Origin: Owenia fusiformis
Lineage: Eukaryota; Annelida; Polychaeta; Sabellida; Oweniidae
Length of the DNA stretch: 64,000 nt
Assembly: GCA_903813345.2 (NCBI GenBank)
Contig: CAIIXF020000003.1
Location: 16,756,931 to 16,820,930, forward strand
Direction of reading: 5' to 3'
Below, piece by piece: positions 33,601 through 43,700 of the stretch (its first letter is position 1; every line of letters begins with the position of its first letter). The position numbers and the translations under genes were made by a program. The notes beneath the pieces are model-generated. The model saw only the letters and a program-made list of their open reading frames with translations, had not been told where the DNA came from and did no database searches.

Positions 33601-36600
33601 TGAGAACTCTCCTCTCAATAACTGATCAGTAGCTAATGTTGTATTTGTTTCAAAGTACTGGTTTACAGTTGGTTTGGATCCTGCAATGCGTTCCCTTTGT
33701 AAACTAAAATAATTTTCAACATCATCTTGGGAAAGGGATTTTGGAACAAAATTAACATTTTCATGGTAAAGTTGTAAATATGAGAATAACCCTATAGTTC
33801 CATTGATAGTTCGTACAATATCAGAGAAAGATTCATGTGTAATAAATGATTTATAATGGTCACGCAATGAGCAGCCATTCCTTCTAAATGCAGATGATTG
33901 TCTCACCTCAGCATTCCAATCAGTAAAATATTTCTTTACTTGGAGGAGTTGGCGGACAAAGTTTGGTTTTGGTGCACATGAATTGAGTGTCTCAAAAAAC
34001 ATTGCTGATGTTCTAATGTACTTTCTTAATTGGATAGTTTTATCGAAGTAATGTTCAGCCAAATCTTCACTGGTTGAATAGGAAAGTAGTTGAACTGCTC
34101 GCTTTACACTCATTTTAGTGCGCGCACTGAGAACAATGTGTTTCCACTTCAGCATAGTATTGTCGTTTTTTATGAGATCCACGATAAAGGATGGAGATAT
34201 ATCATGGCCATCAAAATGCATATGTCTATTGCTGGAGATTAGGTGATTTCTAAGTCTTTTTATCAAGTGTGGAAAATCAGAAAGCCAGTAAATTGGTTTG
34301 TTGTCATTATATGGGTTCGGACATACAAAATTGCTATTTCCTGCTGTTTTAAAAAAAGCACGTGAATATGCAGATCCATCGCAGACTGAATAAAGAATTT
34401 GCATGGTTTCTTTGTCATTGAGTTCAATTTTACTCAGGCATTGGATCACTTGCCATAGCATTGCATCAATTTTCATATGGTTAACCCTTGCCACTGGAAA
34501 TGAAGCTACGGGCCAACAAAAATCTCCCTCAATACTGGTGAAGAAAAATTGACATATCATGGTAGCTAGTTTATTTTTTTCAGGGATAGTTTGATCATCT
34601 GTTGTTGAAGATTGTGTGGAAAAACAATGAGATGATTGTGAACTAGATTGTGACTCTTCATTTACTTGGGAGGATTCTTGAGAGGATTTTGTTTCATGGG
34701 TTTCATGGATGTTGCAAAGGTATTCTTCTGGAATGTTCAAGTTTTCAAAACCTACTAAATTTCCTGTTCGCTTATTGATACATAATCCTTTCTTAATTAT
34801 TATCTCATCAAAATGAATACCGCCGACACCCTTGCATTTTCTTCGTTTAATTTCCTGAACCATTTTAGAAATGTTTTCAAGATTAATTGGGTCAGAGTTA
34901 CATGATTGCTGCCTATATTGTTTGATGGTGTTCCATCTTGGAATTGGAAGGATGTTACTTATTGCATCATAGCCACTCTCTCTACATTGATTTGCAATGC
35001 GGCAACACCATTTTATTGTCAAGGGACTATATCGCATACCTTTAGGACGTGGTTTCTTTTTCTCTTTTGTTAATTTTCCCTTTGATCTTTCAAATTGGGT
35101 TTCTTGTCTTTGTAGGGATAGCATAGAATCTTGTAAGATATGAAAGAGAATGGAATCAGATGACAACCATTTATTTTCTATTGCTGTGTCTACCATTTGA
35201 CCAAGTTGAGATGCATTGACCTTGAAATTAGCTGGAGCATTAACACGATTAGATCTTTGCTCTCGTAGGAGCCTATTGGCATAAACTACCTTTTTAGTAA
35301 GATTCATGTTCTCTTTTTTCAGGGATCTCGATTTCTCAAGTATTTCCTGGTATGAGAGGAATACATTTGGCGTATTGATGTTTGTATGGTCCGAGCCTCT
35401 CAGAAGATATCTAAGAGTGTTACGATGAGCCTCATAGCAATGCTTGCACAATGTGGTATGGACAGACTTAGCTTTATATTCACAACATTTGGTTCTTATC
35501 CTTGAATGATTTCCAATTGTTTCAAAAGTTAACTTGTCAAATGTTTTTCCTTGATTCACTCTTGATTGAAATTCTTTGATAATTTCACCATCTGTGATGC
35601 CAGTGCATATTTGAATATTGTCTGTCATTGGCAAAACATAATCAGAAATTACAGTTGACAGAGATTTCACATTGTTTGTAAGGTGACTTGGTATACGAAA
35701 ATTGTCAATCTCAGATTTTTGTATATGAATTGCACAATTCCATGAATTTTCAAGTTGGGATATGTACACATCAAAGTGGGAAAATTTATCAACATGCTTT
35801 GTCATTTTTATTTGATTTGCAGATATAAGAGCCATACTCCAAGGTTTACCTATTAGAGAAAGGCAGAGCTCTGTGATGACATTTATACAAGAGAATTCAA
35901 GTGGATCAGTGGCCGATTCAATCCGCAGACTAAGCAACTTCTCACAGATACCTGTCTCTGATTTAGATTGATAGGAGGTGGAGTTAGGGTCATTTGATTG
36001 TGCAACAAACAACGGTTTATCAACTGATTGCTGTTCAAATGAGGTCTGCTGCGCCTTTTCTGGAGATTTAGGCATATCATTTATCTCAGCTCCACTTGAA
36101 TGTGACATCTTGGATATTGAACATTGTTCTTTCAAAGGCACGGACAGATCATCAATTAATGAGTCTAATTTGTTAGAGGTTTTGATGAGCTCAAGAAAGT
36201 AGGACTCGCACTTTGAACAGGCATAACCTGCAATTTCAAGACTTGATGAAGATTCAGTTTTGCCAGTTGTATTTGGATCAATACTATATGTACAAGGGCA
36301 TGAAATCGTTTTTCCAGAAATGTTTAATACATGGCTACGACATACACTCGATGTTATGGTGTATGTTTCATTGCAATGCAAACATTGACTTTTGGTAAAT
36401 TGTCCACTACAGGTTTGTTTTGTATGCCTAAATCGCTTAGATTGCTTGTGTGGTTGACGACTATAATGAGCATTACAGATTTTTAAATTACCAGCATCAT
36501 CAGTTGTGAAGTTTTGGTCAATATCAATTTCATACAAGCCATTCAGCGTTTTCAATGTGCGACTACCTTCATTAGTACAGTGCAAAATGCAGCATCGACT

Positions 36601-37665
36601 TCCCCCTGTATTTGTTATGTTTCTGTTTATTGTCTGGTTGATGTCAATACTATCCTGATCAGATTCAACGAGATTGTCATCTAACACTGACTGACTATGC
36701 TTTCTAACAAAAGCTTCAACATACTTGTCGTAGTTGATGGTGGAACAAGTTGATGTTTTATTTTCAAATGTTGCCCTTGGTGACTTTTTACAGAACAGGC
36801 ATATTTTCTTTCTCTGAGTGTAGAAGGTATTAATACTGATAAATACTATGAGTATTGTGTCAAAAAAGAGTGACATTGTATCATATGATTCATTTTGACA
36901 GACCCAGTTTAATGCACTTGTGAAGAACAAACACATCATTTCTATGTGAAACGTTTGGAGAACTGCCCTGTACAGAATTACACAGAACAAAATCAAAATT
37001 GTTATGACTTGTAGTTCTCGTGGCATTCCAAAATACTCAGTGACAAATAGTATCCAGATAAGGATGGTCGAGAGAAAGTGTTCAAAAGAAGAGCATTTGT
37101 ATTTCAGTAATTCTTTGGTGTCATCAATGTCTCTGTTGATGTATTGGCGAAGTCCTAGTATCAAAACATCAAGGGCAAGATAGAATACTGCACTAGGAGA
37201 ACAAATAATTTCTCTGAATGTATCGATTAGGCGCAGAATCCATAGTTTGGTGTGCTTTACTAATGTAAACAAAAGGCCTACCCGTGGTTCACTATCGCAG
37301 GTAATTGAATCAGACTTGTCTTGTTTGGGAGGAATTTTGACCTTTGATTTCCACTGGTTTAGTCTCATGATTCTGTTAAGGTTCATACGCACAATGCATT
37401 TTCTCAATGGAATAGGCCTAACTGATCTGGAGTGGTGTTTATTTGTTCTGAATTTAAAAAAAGCCCAAAATGGTAATATCGGTTCAGGCAGTTTACTTTG
37501 ACCTTTTGGTTTGCTATTGGAGGTATTTGTGAGGAAGAATCCGAAGACTCCACAGAATAAGTGCCAGAACAATATGGGTGGTATGGGAACTAAACACATG
37601 AGATCTAATATTGCAAAATAAATTAGCAAAGTCAGAGATATAAATGTTGGTTTATGATAAGCCAT
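30646..37665 (-). CDS. Giant transposon protein: membrane region + zinc clusters + P/THAP9-like transposase + YqaJ nuclease + USP-like peptidase
   Basis: Single open frame of 2,339 codons from its first ATG (37665). The frame stays open upstream to a splice acceptor at about 37756, so an upstream exon may contribute. Order by residue: 1-290, five or six hydrophobic segments; 290-490, Cys/His clusters (CLFCKK, CCILHC..CNAHY, CLHC, CSKC); about 730-750 another (CKHCYEAH); about 770-800 Leu/Lys coiled coil; about 950-1315 RNase H-like core resembling P-element/THAP9 transposases (GIHFDEI, VCDGSAYSR, DFPHLIKRLRN, QDDVENYF); 1590-1628 two CCHC knuckles (CFNCRNFGHWARQC, CTRCQTKGHNYKTC); about 1675-1880 YqaJ-type nuclease (GVTPDGLV, IEMKCPW, PQVMLEM); 1955-2215 a USP-like peptidase (TNSCHIDSIL near the start, SHFYVEV and GWYSHDG near the end). 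All acidic and Cys/His motif residues look intact. The family assignments are mine from motifs. Confidence 0.8.
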   Translation of the reverse strand: MAYHKPTFISLTLLIYFAILDLMCLVPIPPILFWHLFCGVFGFFLTNTSNSKPKGQSKLPEPILPFWAFFKFRTNKHHSRSVRPIPLRKCIVRMNLNRIMRLNQWKSKVKIPPKQDKSDSITCDSEPRVGLLFTLVKHTKLWILRLIDTFREIICSPSAVFYLALDVLILGLRQYINRDIDDTKELLKYKCSSFEHFLSTILIWILFVTEYFGMPRELQVITILILFCVILYRAVLQTFHIEMMCLFFTSALNWVCQNESYDTMSLFFDTILIVFISINTFYTQRKKICLFCKKSPRATFENKTSTCSTINYDKYVEAFVRKHSQSVLDDNLVESDQDSIDINQTINRNITNTGGSRCCILHCTNEGSRTLKTLNGLYEIDIDQNFTTDDAGNLKICNAHYSRQPHKQSKRFRHTKQTCSGQFTKSQCLHCNETYTITSSVCRSHVLNISGKTISCPCTYSIDPNTTGKTESSSSLEIAGYACSKCESYFLELIKTSNKLDSLIDDLSVPLKEQCSISKMSHSSGAEINDMPKSPEKAQQTSFEQQSVDKPLFVAQSNDPNSTSYQSKSETGICEKLLSLRIESATDPLEFSCINVITELCLSLIGKPWSMALISANQIKMTKHVDKFSHFDVYISQLENSWNCAIHIQKSEIDNFRIPSHLTNNVKSLSTVISDYVLPMTDNIQICTGITDGEIIKEFQSRVNQGKTFDKLTFETIGNHSRIRTKCCEYKAKSVHTTLCKHCYEAHRNTLRYLLRGSDHTNINTPNVFLSYQEILEKSRSLKKENMNLTKKVVYANRLLREQRSNRVNAPANFKVNASQLGQMVDTAIENKWLSSDSILFHILQDSMLSLQRQETQFERSKGKLTKEKKKPRPKGMRYSPLTIKWCCRIANQCRESGYDAISNILPIPRWNTIKQYRQQSCNSDPINLENISKMVQEIKRRKCKGVGGIHFDEIIIKKGLCINKRTGNLVGFENLNIPEEYLCNIHETHETKSSQESSQVNEESQSSSQSSHCFSTQSSTTDDQTIPEKNKLATMICQFFFTSIEGDFCWPVASFPVARVNHMKIDAMLWQVIQCLSKIELNDKETMQILYSVCDGSAYSRAFFKTAGNSNFVCPNPYNDNKPIYWLSDFPHLIKRLRNHLISSNRHMHFDGHDISPSFIVDLIKNDNTMLKWKHIVLSARTKMSVKRAVQLLSYSTSEDLAEHYFDKTIQLRKYIRTSAMFFETLNSCAPKPNFVRQLLQVKKYFTDWNAEVRQSSAFRRNGCSLRDHYKSFITHESFSDIVRTINGTIGLFSYLQLYHENVNFVPKSLSQDDVENYFSLQRERIAGSKPTVNQYFETNTTLATDQLLRGEFSDINDTVGSYNALNLPNLAKVPLKRRSKNGKDETDLFHSTANWQDDSLSYENIGDGQLPSDSPLLLSMSGMSGRDRKVLKKQFKEITAYIELNTPHVLMTGAQRLTNTLKQVRNWPNVQQFLVEIDSNLRNQFFCTGFWKPDVLLSALNFYHSDVKTRQAWYRLLNALEYPSLDSTDTAFVFGHVIKRFLKQRCLYYIRKDNLCPSENDHSAIRQYLKSYSGNEPKLNIPSSSDQCFNCRNFGHWARQCTAPINPEWLKKQTCTRCQTKGHNYKTCPLKKSKNSQKQKKHNFSKDFESYSKKSVIGLLDALKSKVLESFSSFIKYTGSIKQGSKAWLDLRKGKINGSMAATCLGMHGSTARKEYYNLIKEFHIDNSTWKEIDSNSAMRWGKICERYATVTYLNYLETHFKNAKFQEVSTYIHTSSEGRIWLGVTPDGLVTLEDGTKIVIEMKCPWKNGKPFPYSEIPTYYIPQVMLEMKVSGAKECHFVVWTPVGTNIFKIEYNENYVNQLLIYLRQFHISCVLQNEMPNIPATLHQQSKFLAQSALLLTRCDSLRDKIDPEIIKIVQGEYDVPKTKKQRKPAYVPKIYHTHYQSFRWGSDGVTNSCHIDSILEGTLNIFGRKSEIIKRLIGQVHFSKPLETMFKCLDFKLQGKFHASKMIFWNWLLSTSDNASEYFGLGQTGSVVAEWSIFHRLLTPAEQSQLALQFKLEKRCPRDPSHFDSRIRNTEALITISMHDFEYEHMSKLDDVSIDLRKTIEQKCSHEMKLSPDYRCLSCRRENNLDIIPHCKITIQNQPLMFTVLFDNQSIRENMFEMKLPYFVYIRNKMYALTSIIYYTGSHFYVEVCPFINQENSLKSGWYSHDGIKSNGRANYTGQHAQFTIKNNLYMMCFEIFDESVKPNVIDTLIQTELEYHQTTLNISDTNVKISNIKAYMNMNGLKYPSNQTLAELKELFWQSFNQTSQNKKHPHSPEMQFGQGSKRFKQ

Positions 37666-37889
37666 AGCTTGTTCTATATTTACCTTGAAAGAAATGAGAA
37701 GTGATGAGAACTGGAGCCTAGTGCTGTAGTGATACAGATAGAGCAAGAGAGTGTTCTGAAAATATAAAATAATAATACCACTTTATGCCTTTTATTTATA
37801 AAATCAACACAGTGTAATATCTAATAATATTGTAAAAAATAAACATATAATCTAATATGTTGCATGTACAAACATTGTTTATAATCACT

Positions 37890-38850
37890 TATCTTGTTTA
37901 TATATTTACCTCAATGAGTGAAAGTGTAGGCTTGTGAGTGACACCGGGTGAGTGACAAAGCAGATGAAGATAGAGTAGACAGGCAGAGAGTTTGGTGATG
38001 ATTCTGAAAAGATATAAAATAATATCAATTTATGTCTGTTATTGTTAATAAACTCAAAATAATATGTCATGTACCAACATTGTTTATAATCACCTATCTT
38101 GTTTATATATTTACCTCAATGAGTGAAAGTGTAGGCTTGTGAGAGTGACTCCGGGTGAGTGACAAAGCAGATGAAGATAGAGTAGACAGGCAGAGAGGGT
38201 GGTGATGATTCTGAAAAGATATAAAATAATATCAATTTATGTCTGTTATTGTTAATAAACTCAAAATAATATGTCATGTGCAAACATTATGTAAAATCAC
38301 CTATCTTGATTATATATTTACCTCAATGAGTGAAAGTGTAGGCTTGTGAGAGTGACACCAGGTGAGTGACAAAGCAGATGAAGATAGAGTAGACAGGCAG
38401 AGGGTGGTGATGATTCTGAAAAGATAAAATAATATCAATTTATGTCTGTTATTGTTAATTAACTCAAAATAATATGTCATGTACAAACATTGTTTATAAT
38501 CACCTATCTTGTTTATATATTTACCTCAATGAGTGAAAGTGAAAGTGTAGGCTTGTGAGAGTGACACCGGGTGAGTGACAAAGCAGATGAAGATAGAGTA
38601 GACAGGCAGAGAGGGTGGTGATGATTCTGAAAAGATAAAATAATATCAATTTATGTCTGTTATTGTTAATAAACTCAAAATAATATGTCGTGTACAAACA
38701 TTGTTTATAATCACCTATCTTGTTTATATATTTACCTCAATGAGTGAAAGTGAAAGTGTAGGCTTGTGAGAGTGACACCGGGTGAGTGACAAAGCAGATG
38801 AAGATAGAGTAGACAGGCAGAGAGGGTGGTGATGATTCTGAAAAGATAAA
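37890..38850 (-). repeat. Five tandem units of about 207 bp, each with acceptor, exon and donor
   Basis: On the minus strand each unit reads: pyrimidine-poor tract and TTTTCAG acceptor, an exon of about 94-102 nt (encoding HSHKPTLSLIE at its end in one open frame), then GAG followed by GTAAATAT. The unit nearest the giant ORF has its exon at 37910-38003. The ORF's own 5' end repeats the pattern: acceptor at about 37756, then a segment ending TTCAAG with GTAAATAT, so it looks like a diverged sixth unit. The array may supply a promoter, a leader or alternative first exons. Confidence 0.75.
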
Positions 38851-40250
38851 TAATAGGCCTATCATTTATGTTGATTTCGGCTATGTCTTTGACTGTATAT
38901 TTACATGCATAAGTAGGTCCTATTTAATGGACCCTAGGATGATATTATAAGTAGAGAAATATTGAACACATTTAAATATTAAGTGCCATGGGTTGGGCTG
39001 CTGGAGAAGACATATATGTACATGCAAACTATTGTACATTAGCCTAGTATTAAATTGAGCCTATTATAAAGAATGAAACATACATGCAAAATATAAGCAA
39101 GGGAATGTTCATCAACTAGTCTAGACATAAAGCTGACATGCAATGCAACAAACTGGCAATGTGTCATTGAGACAAGTATGACTACAACTAGGCTATATAA
39201 AAATTCTACTTTATCGATTTATAGATGTCACTCCTGCAATCCCAATTTCTTAGAATGCACTCAGTTGAACTTGCCCGATAGCTCCCCCTGTTCATCATTG
39301 TTCATAGCAACGAATAGCGTCGTTGACAAATGTTTCTAAGTCTAGATATGTAGATAGGCTCTATATACTAAAATAAGCATATGAGTATGATAGAAAGACA
39401 GTCGCAGTGTTTTTGTATCATCAAAATAAACGTAGTGCAATATAGGCCCTAAATGGATTTTCGCGGCAAATTTTCGGATTTCAAAATTTGCAAATTAAAA
39501 CATCGAATGATGAATGTATTTGACATAGACTTAAATGAATAACTAATGAAATCAAAACATAAATATGTTATGCATATTGTCATAGTTTTTAATTAAACGG
39601 TTATGTTCATGGTGTGTAATAAAAAAAGAATTTATACTCACCACTGAAATGCACACGTACTTGTTGTATGTATGAGTGAAGCAGAGGATGTGCGATGAAC
39701 GAAACTATTTTACATGAACGTGTATATCGTTCCCGGGAACATATTTACCATCAAATAAAAGAAAGAAGATATATATGTTATCTTTAGTACTTTTATTACA
39801 TTATGTGCATATTATTATGTCTTACAAAATGTTAACTATCTTGTTTTCAAACAATACAGAAACAATCTTAAAAATAGCCCAAATTCCCGGGAAAATGTAA
39901 CGTGAAAACGAAAAATATCTTGTAGTAAATACACTTTAAACGCCTTGATGAAGAAATATACTTTGCTTTGAAATTTTATTTTTCGATAATTGGTTACCCA
40001 TATATATGGAAAGTAATAATTAACAAAAATATTAATAAAATATCCAGTATTAACAGAAATACAGTCGTGTGAAGTGAAGACTCGCATCGTAAATGATCAC
40101 GTCAGAAAGGTGGACAGTCCATGTTTACACAATGCTACGAGAGAGAATAAACAGAGAACATTCCTATTTTGTATACGGTCTGAAAGAATATATAATCAGG
40201 AACATGCTCGTTCAAAAATCATAGAATTTGGTTCAGTATTGATCAAGTAG
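38851..40250. other. Presumed 5' flank of the giant element
   Basis: No ORF was seen. On the minus strand at about 39640-39655, 'CATTTCAGTG' is followed by GTGAGTAT, a plausible donor for a noncoding first exon of the giant gene. The sequence 'agttgaacttgcccgatagc' at about 39263 is loosely like the shared motif at 40340. No terminal inverted repeat to the left side could be identified by eye. Confidence 0.35.
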
Positions 40251-40620
40251 CAAGTATTTTAGTGCTCAGTATTCTTTATTCTTTAGCGCGATCGCGTCAT
40301 TTCAACAATGACGCGACAAATAGAGCGGCTGCTCCTATGTGGGGAGACAGGCTATCGAAAGCGCATCGGCCAAATCGCTCTCGTTTGCGACGTCAAAGAC
40401 AGAAGACAGCGGCCCCCTGTTCAAATCTTGCAAATTTTGACCTTTGAAAAGCATTTTTATAAAAAGTCGACATTCACAATTCTAATGGAATTATTGTATT
40501 CTAATTTCTATCATGTTATTATTTCGTCGTCCATAAGTGCAAATATACTACTGCTTAAGATAGTCTTGGTGGAATAGTCATATATAAATCTGACCTCCGT
40601 ATGCTGTTTGTTGTTATTTT

Positions 40621-40708
40621 TTCTTATTTGGATATTTTTTTATTTTCTTGCATACTGTGGTAGACTATATGCCAAGAAAACAATAAAAAATAAATATCCA
40701 AATAAGAA
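40621..40708. repeat. Imperfect hairpin upstream of DHODH
   Basis: 'ttcttatttggatatttttt' (40621 onward, arm of about 30 bp) is mirrored by 'aaaataaatatccaaataagaa' ending at 40708, with a loop of about 22 bp. It could be a small foldback element or a structured part of the 5' flank. Confidence 0.6.
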
Positions 40709-40777
40709 CAAGGAACATCGAAGAACAGCATATAATGGTCGGATATACACAATTTGTAATTGCTTGTTGTCTTGAAT

Positions 40778-43700
40778 ATGGTCCGTAAACATGTATAAAA
40801 ATTGAGTCTGGGTCTCCTAAGAAAAAACTTTTTTGAAACTCTCAAACTCACTTAATTATACATGTTCCTGGGCCTATGGCCACTTTCATGTCACATTCTC
40901 AGAATAACTATGATAATTCTTTTCCAGCAACGGTATAGGGATGCCGCCATAGTTATAGGTGGAGGCACTGCCCTGTTTATCCTTCAGGCGATAGGGACAG
41001 GAAATGAGAAATATTATGATGAATGGGTTATGCCAACACTTCGTCGCTTAATGAACCCTGAAAAGGCTCACAATTTTGCAGTGTTTTGTGCCAAACATGG
41101 TCTAGTCCCTTACATGAAGAAACAGAATCATGATGTTTTGGTAAGCACTTGATATTTATACACAGAATAAAATAAAAGAATTAGATGGAGGGAGGGAGGG
41201 AGGGATCGAGGGAGATATCACTAACAAGAAGTGATATATTTTTATAGCCACTGTGACTGGTGATTGGCATCATTGTTTGGCAGTCAGCATCTGACACAAA
41301 TGTTAAGCCTACACTTTTGTAACTGCAACCATGTGGTGACATTTTTACACACTAATGCCTTGTTCTATTTGATAATAGGCTACATGAACTGTACTTATGG
41401 TTTTGATATATGGATGTAAACTAGACAGACCATCTTGTGTGACGTATGCAAGTGCAAAGTGTCTCAACTTTAACATTTATGAAGTACTCAACTACAAAAG
41501 AGTAGGGGTTGGGAAGAGGGTTGCCGTATGATCTTTTCATTCCTGTTTGTATGGTTTACATGCACATACAGTGAAGAAGCATTTGACCTTTTTCTAACTA
41601 CCCTGAAAAATTAAATAAGATATGATGAATAATAGCAAAACAATGGTTGTCATAGTAACGTGAATACGGGTTCTGCGGAGCAATTTCTTACTTTAATAAA
41701 AATGTTATAATGCAATGAAATTGATTAAGAAATTGATTAAGATTAATGCTGCATATGTCTTTGTTTGCTATGGCTGAAAGTCACGACAAACATAACAACA
41801 ACATACAAAAATATGATACCATGGCAACAGTAGTCTATGACATCACAGACAGATGATACAACAGATGGAATGATCCAGAATAATCCATCAGACACTGCTC
41901 CATGACATCATCAAAATCATGGCTGCCAGGATTGCCAATGGAAGCAAAATGAACAATGAAATGAAACAACAATTGAGAAGTAGCATCAGATACAATGTGT
42001 TGCTAGGGAAATCCAAGCAGGATACCATTAGGGATATCCAAAAAGCATATGGGGACAGTGTGCCTAAGTACACAATCTACAAATGGTATCAGAAATTCCA
42101 AAAGGGGAGAAAAACAACAAGTGATGAGCCAAGGTCAGGGAGGCCAAAACTTCTAACCAAAGAGGCTAACATGAATCATTTGAGGCAATTGTTAGATGAA
42201 GACCGCAGTATAACTGTAAGGGAACTCTCAGAACTAACCAATATCAGCCTAGGATGGGTACATTATCTGATTCACAATTCTCTAAATATGTCCTTGGTGT
42301 CTGCGAAATGGGTACCAAAGAATCTGACCGACGAGCAGCGTAGAAATCGCCTGGAAGATTCAGTTGCATTCTTGCGCCGTTACAAAGATGAGGGAGAGGA
42401 CTTTCTAAACAATCTTCTCACTTGTGATGAAACTTTTGTTCGATACTTTGAGCCAAATAGTACAAGACAGAACAGTGCGTGGCGAACAAAGAACTCTCCA
42501 ACACCCGTGGGCATCGTTGCAAAGCTAGCTCTTGGAGCATCAGCGGGGAAAGTCATGTTTATCATTTTTATAGACATCGAAGGTCCATTGTTGGCTCATG
42601 CCGTGCCAGAAGGGCAGACTGTTAACAAGGAATATTATGCCATGGTAATTACATTTTATGAAATATATCTTTCTAATAATTAGTTTGGTTTGAGTACTAG
42701 GTCTACCTCTGAAATAATACAAAGAAAACATTTTAACTTAAACATCAAATGACCAAATTCACATTTCATTTTCAGGTGCTGCGGCGCCATCTTGTGAACG
42801 CGATTCGCAAGAAGAGGCCCCATAGGACTCTCAACTCCTACATATTCCATCAAGATAATGCGCCATCGCATAGGTCGCAAATGGTGCAGGATACTATCCA
42901 GAAAACGCTGGAGATGGAGGTTCAAGGCCAGTCAGCGTATTCTCCTGACAAAGCACCGTGCGATTTTGGAGTATTTTCATGTTTGAAAAATGATCTGCGT
43001 GGTAAGATCCACGCAAATATCCATGAGCTTCAGAATGCCGTTCAATGTTCGCTGACAAAGAACTTTCCAGATGGCTTCCACAGGATATATCAGAAGTGGA
43101 TAGAACGACATCAGCTGTGTGTGAAAGCTAAGGGGAACTACTTTGAACATGAAATAGAATGCTAACTTGAAAGTAGAAATGTGGAGTAGCCACAGAACTA
43201 TGGTTGAAATATAGACAGGACAGAAACTAACGTTAACAAAATCTACTATGCTGTGAACTTATAAAATTGCTCCGCAGAACCCGTATTCGCGTTACTATGA
43301 CAACCACCATTTTGCTGTTATTCATTATATCGTGATCATTTTTTCAGGATAGTTAGAAAAAAGTCTGATGCTTCCCCACTGAAAATTTGAACGATAATAG
43401 ACAAGAAATAAAAGTTTGAGAGCAAAATTAGCTTTACTTACTGAACGCCCTGTACATGGACAAATATCCCCTGCACTACTGTACTTTGGCAACATTTCTA
43501 GGATTTCCCCATGCCATTAAGCGTAAAATAATGTGACATGTACCATTATACCATATTCCCTTTCCACATGGATTTAGGTTGATTTAGAGTTGGTGACACT
43601 TGCTGAACATGCAACTAATGGCACTAATATTTCAGCATACCAAAGTATGGGATCAAGAGTTCACTTCTCCCGTTGGACTTGCAGCTGGTTTTGACAAGCA

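Noticed and set aside
37666-37746. Translation start at 37746
   Set aside because: The codon there is TTG; the first ATG of the frame is at 37665. The upstream part may be a spliced extension but is not a supported start.
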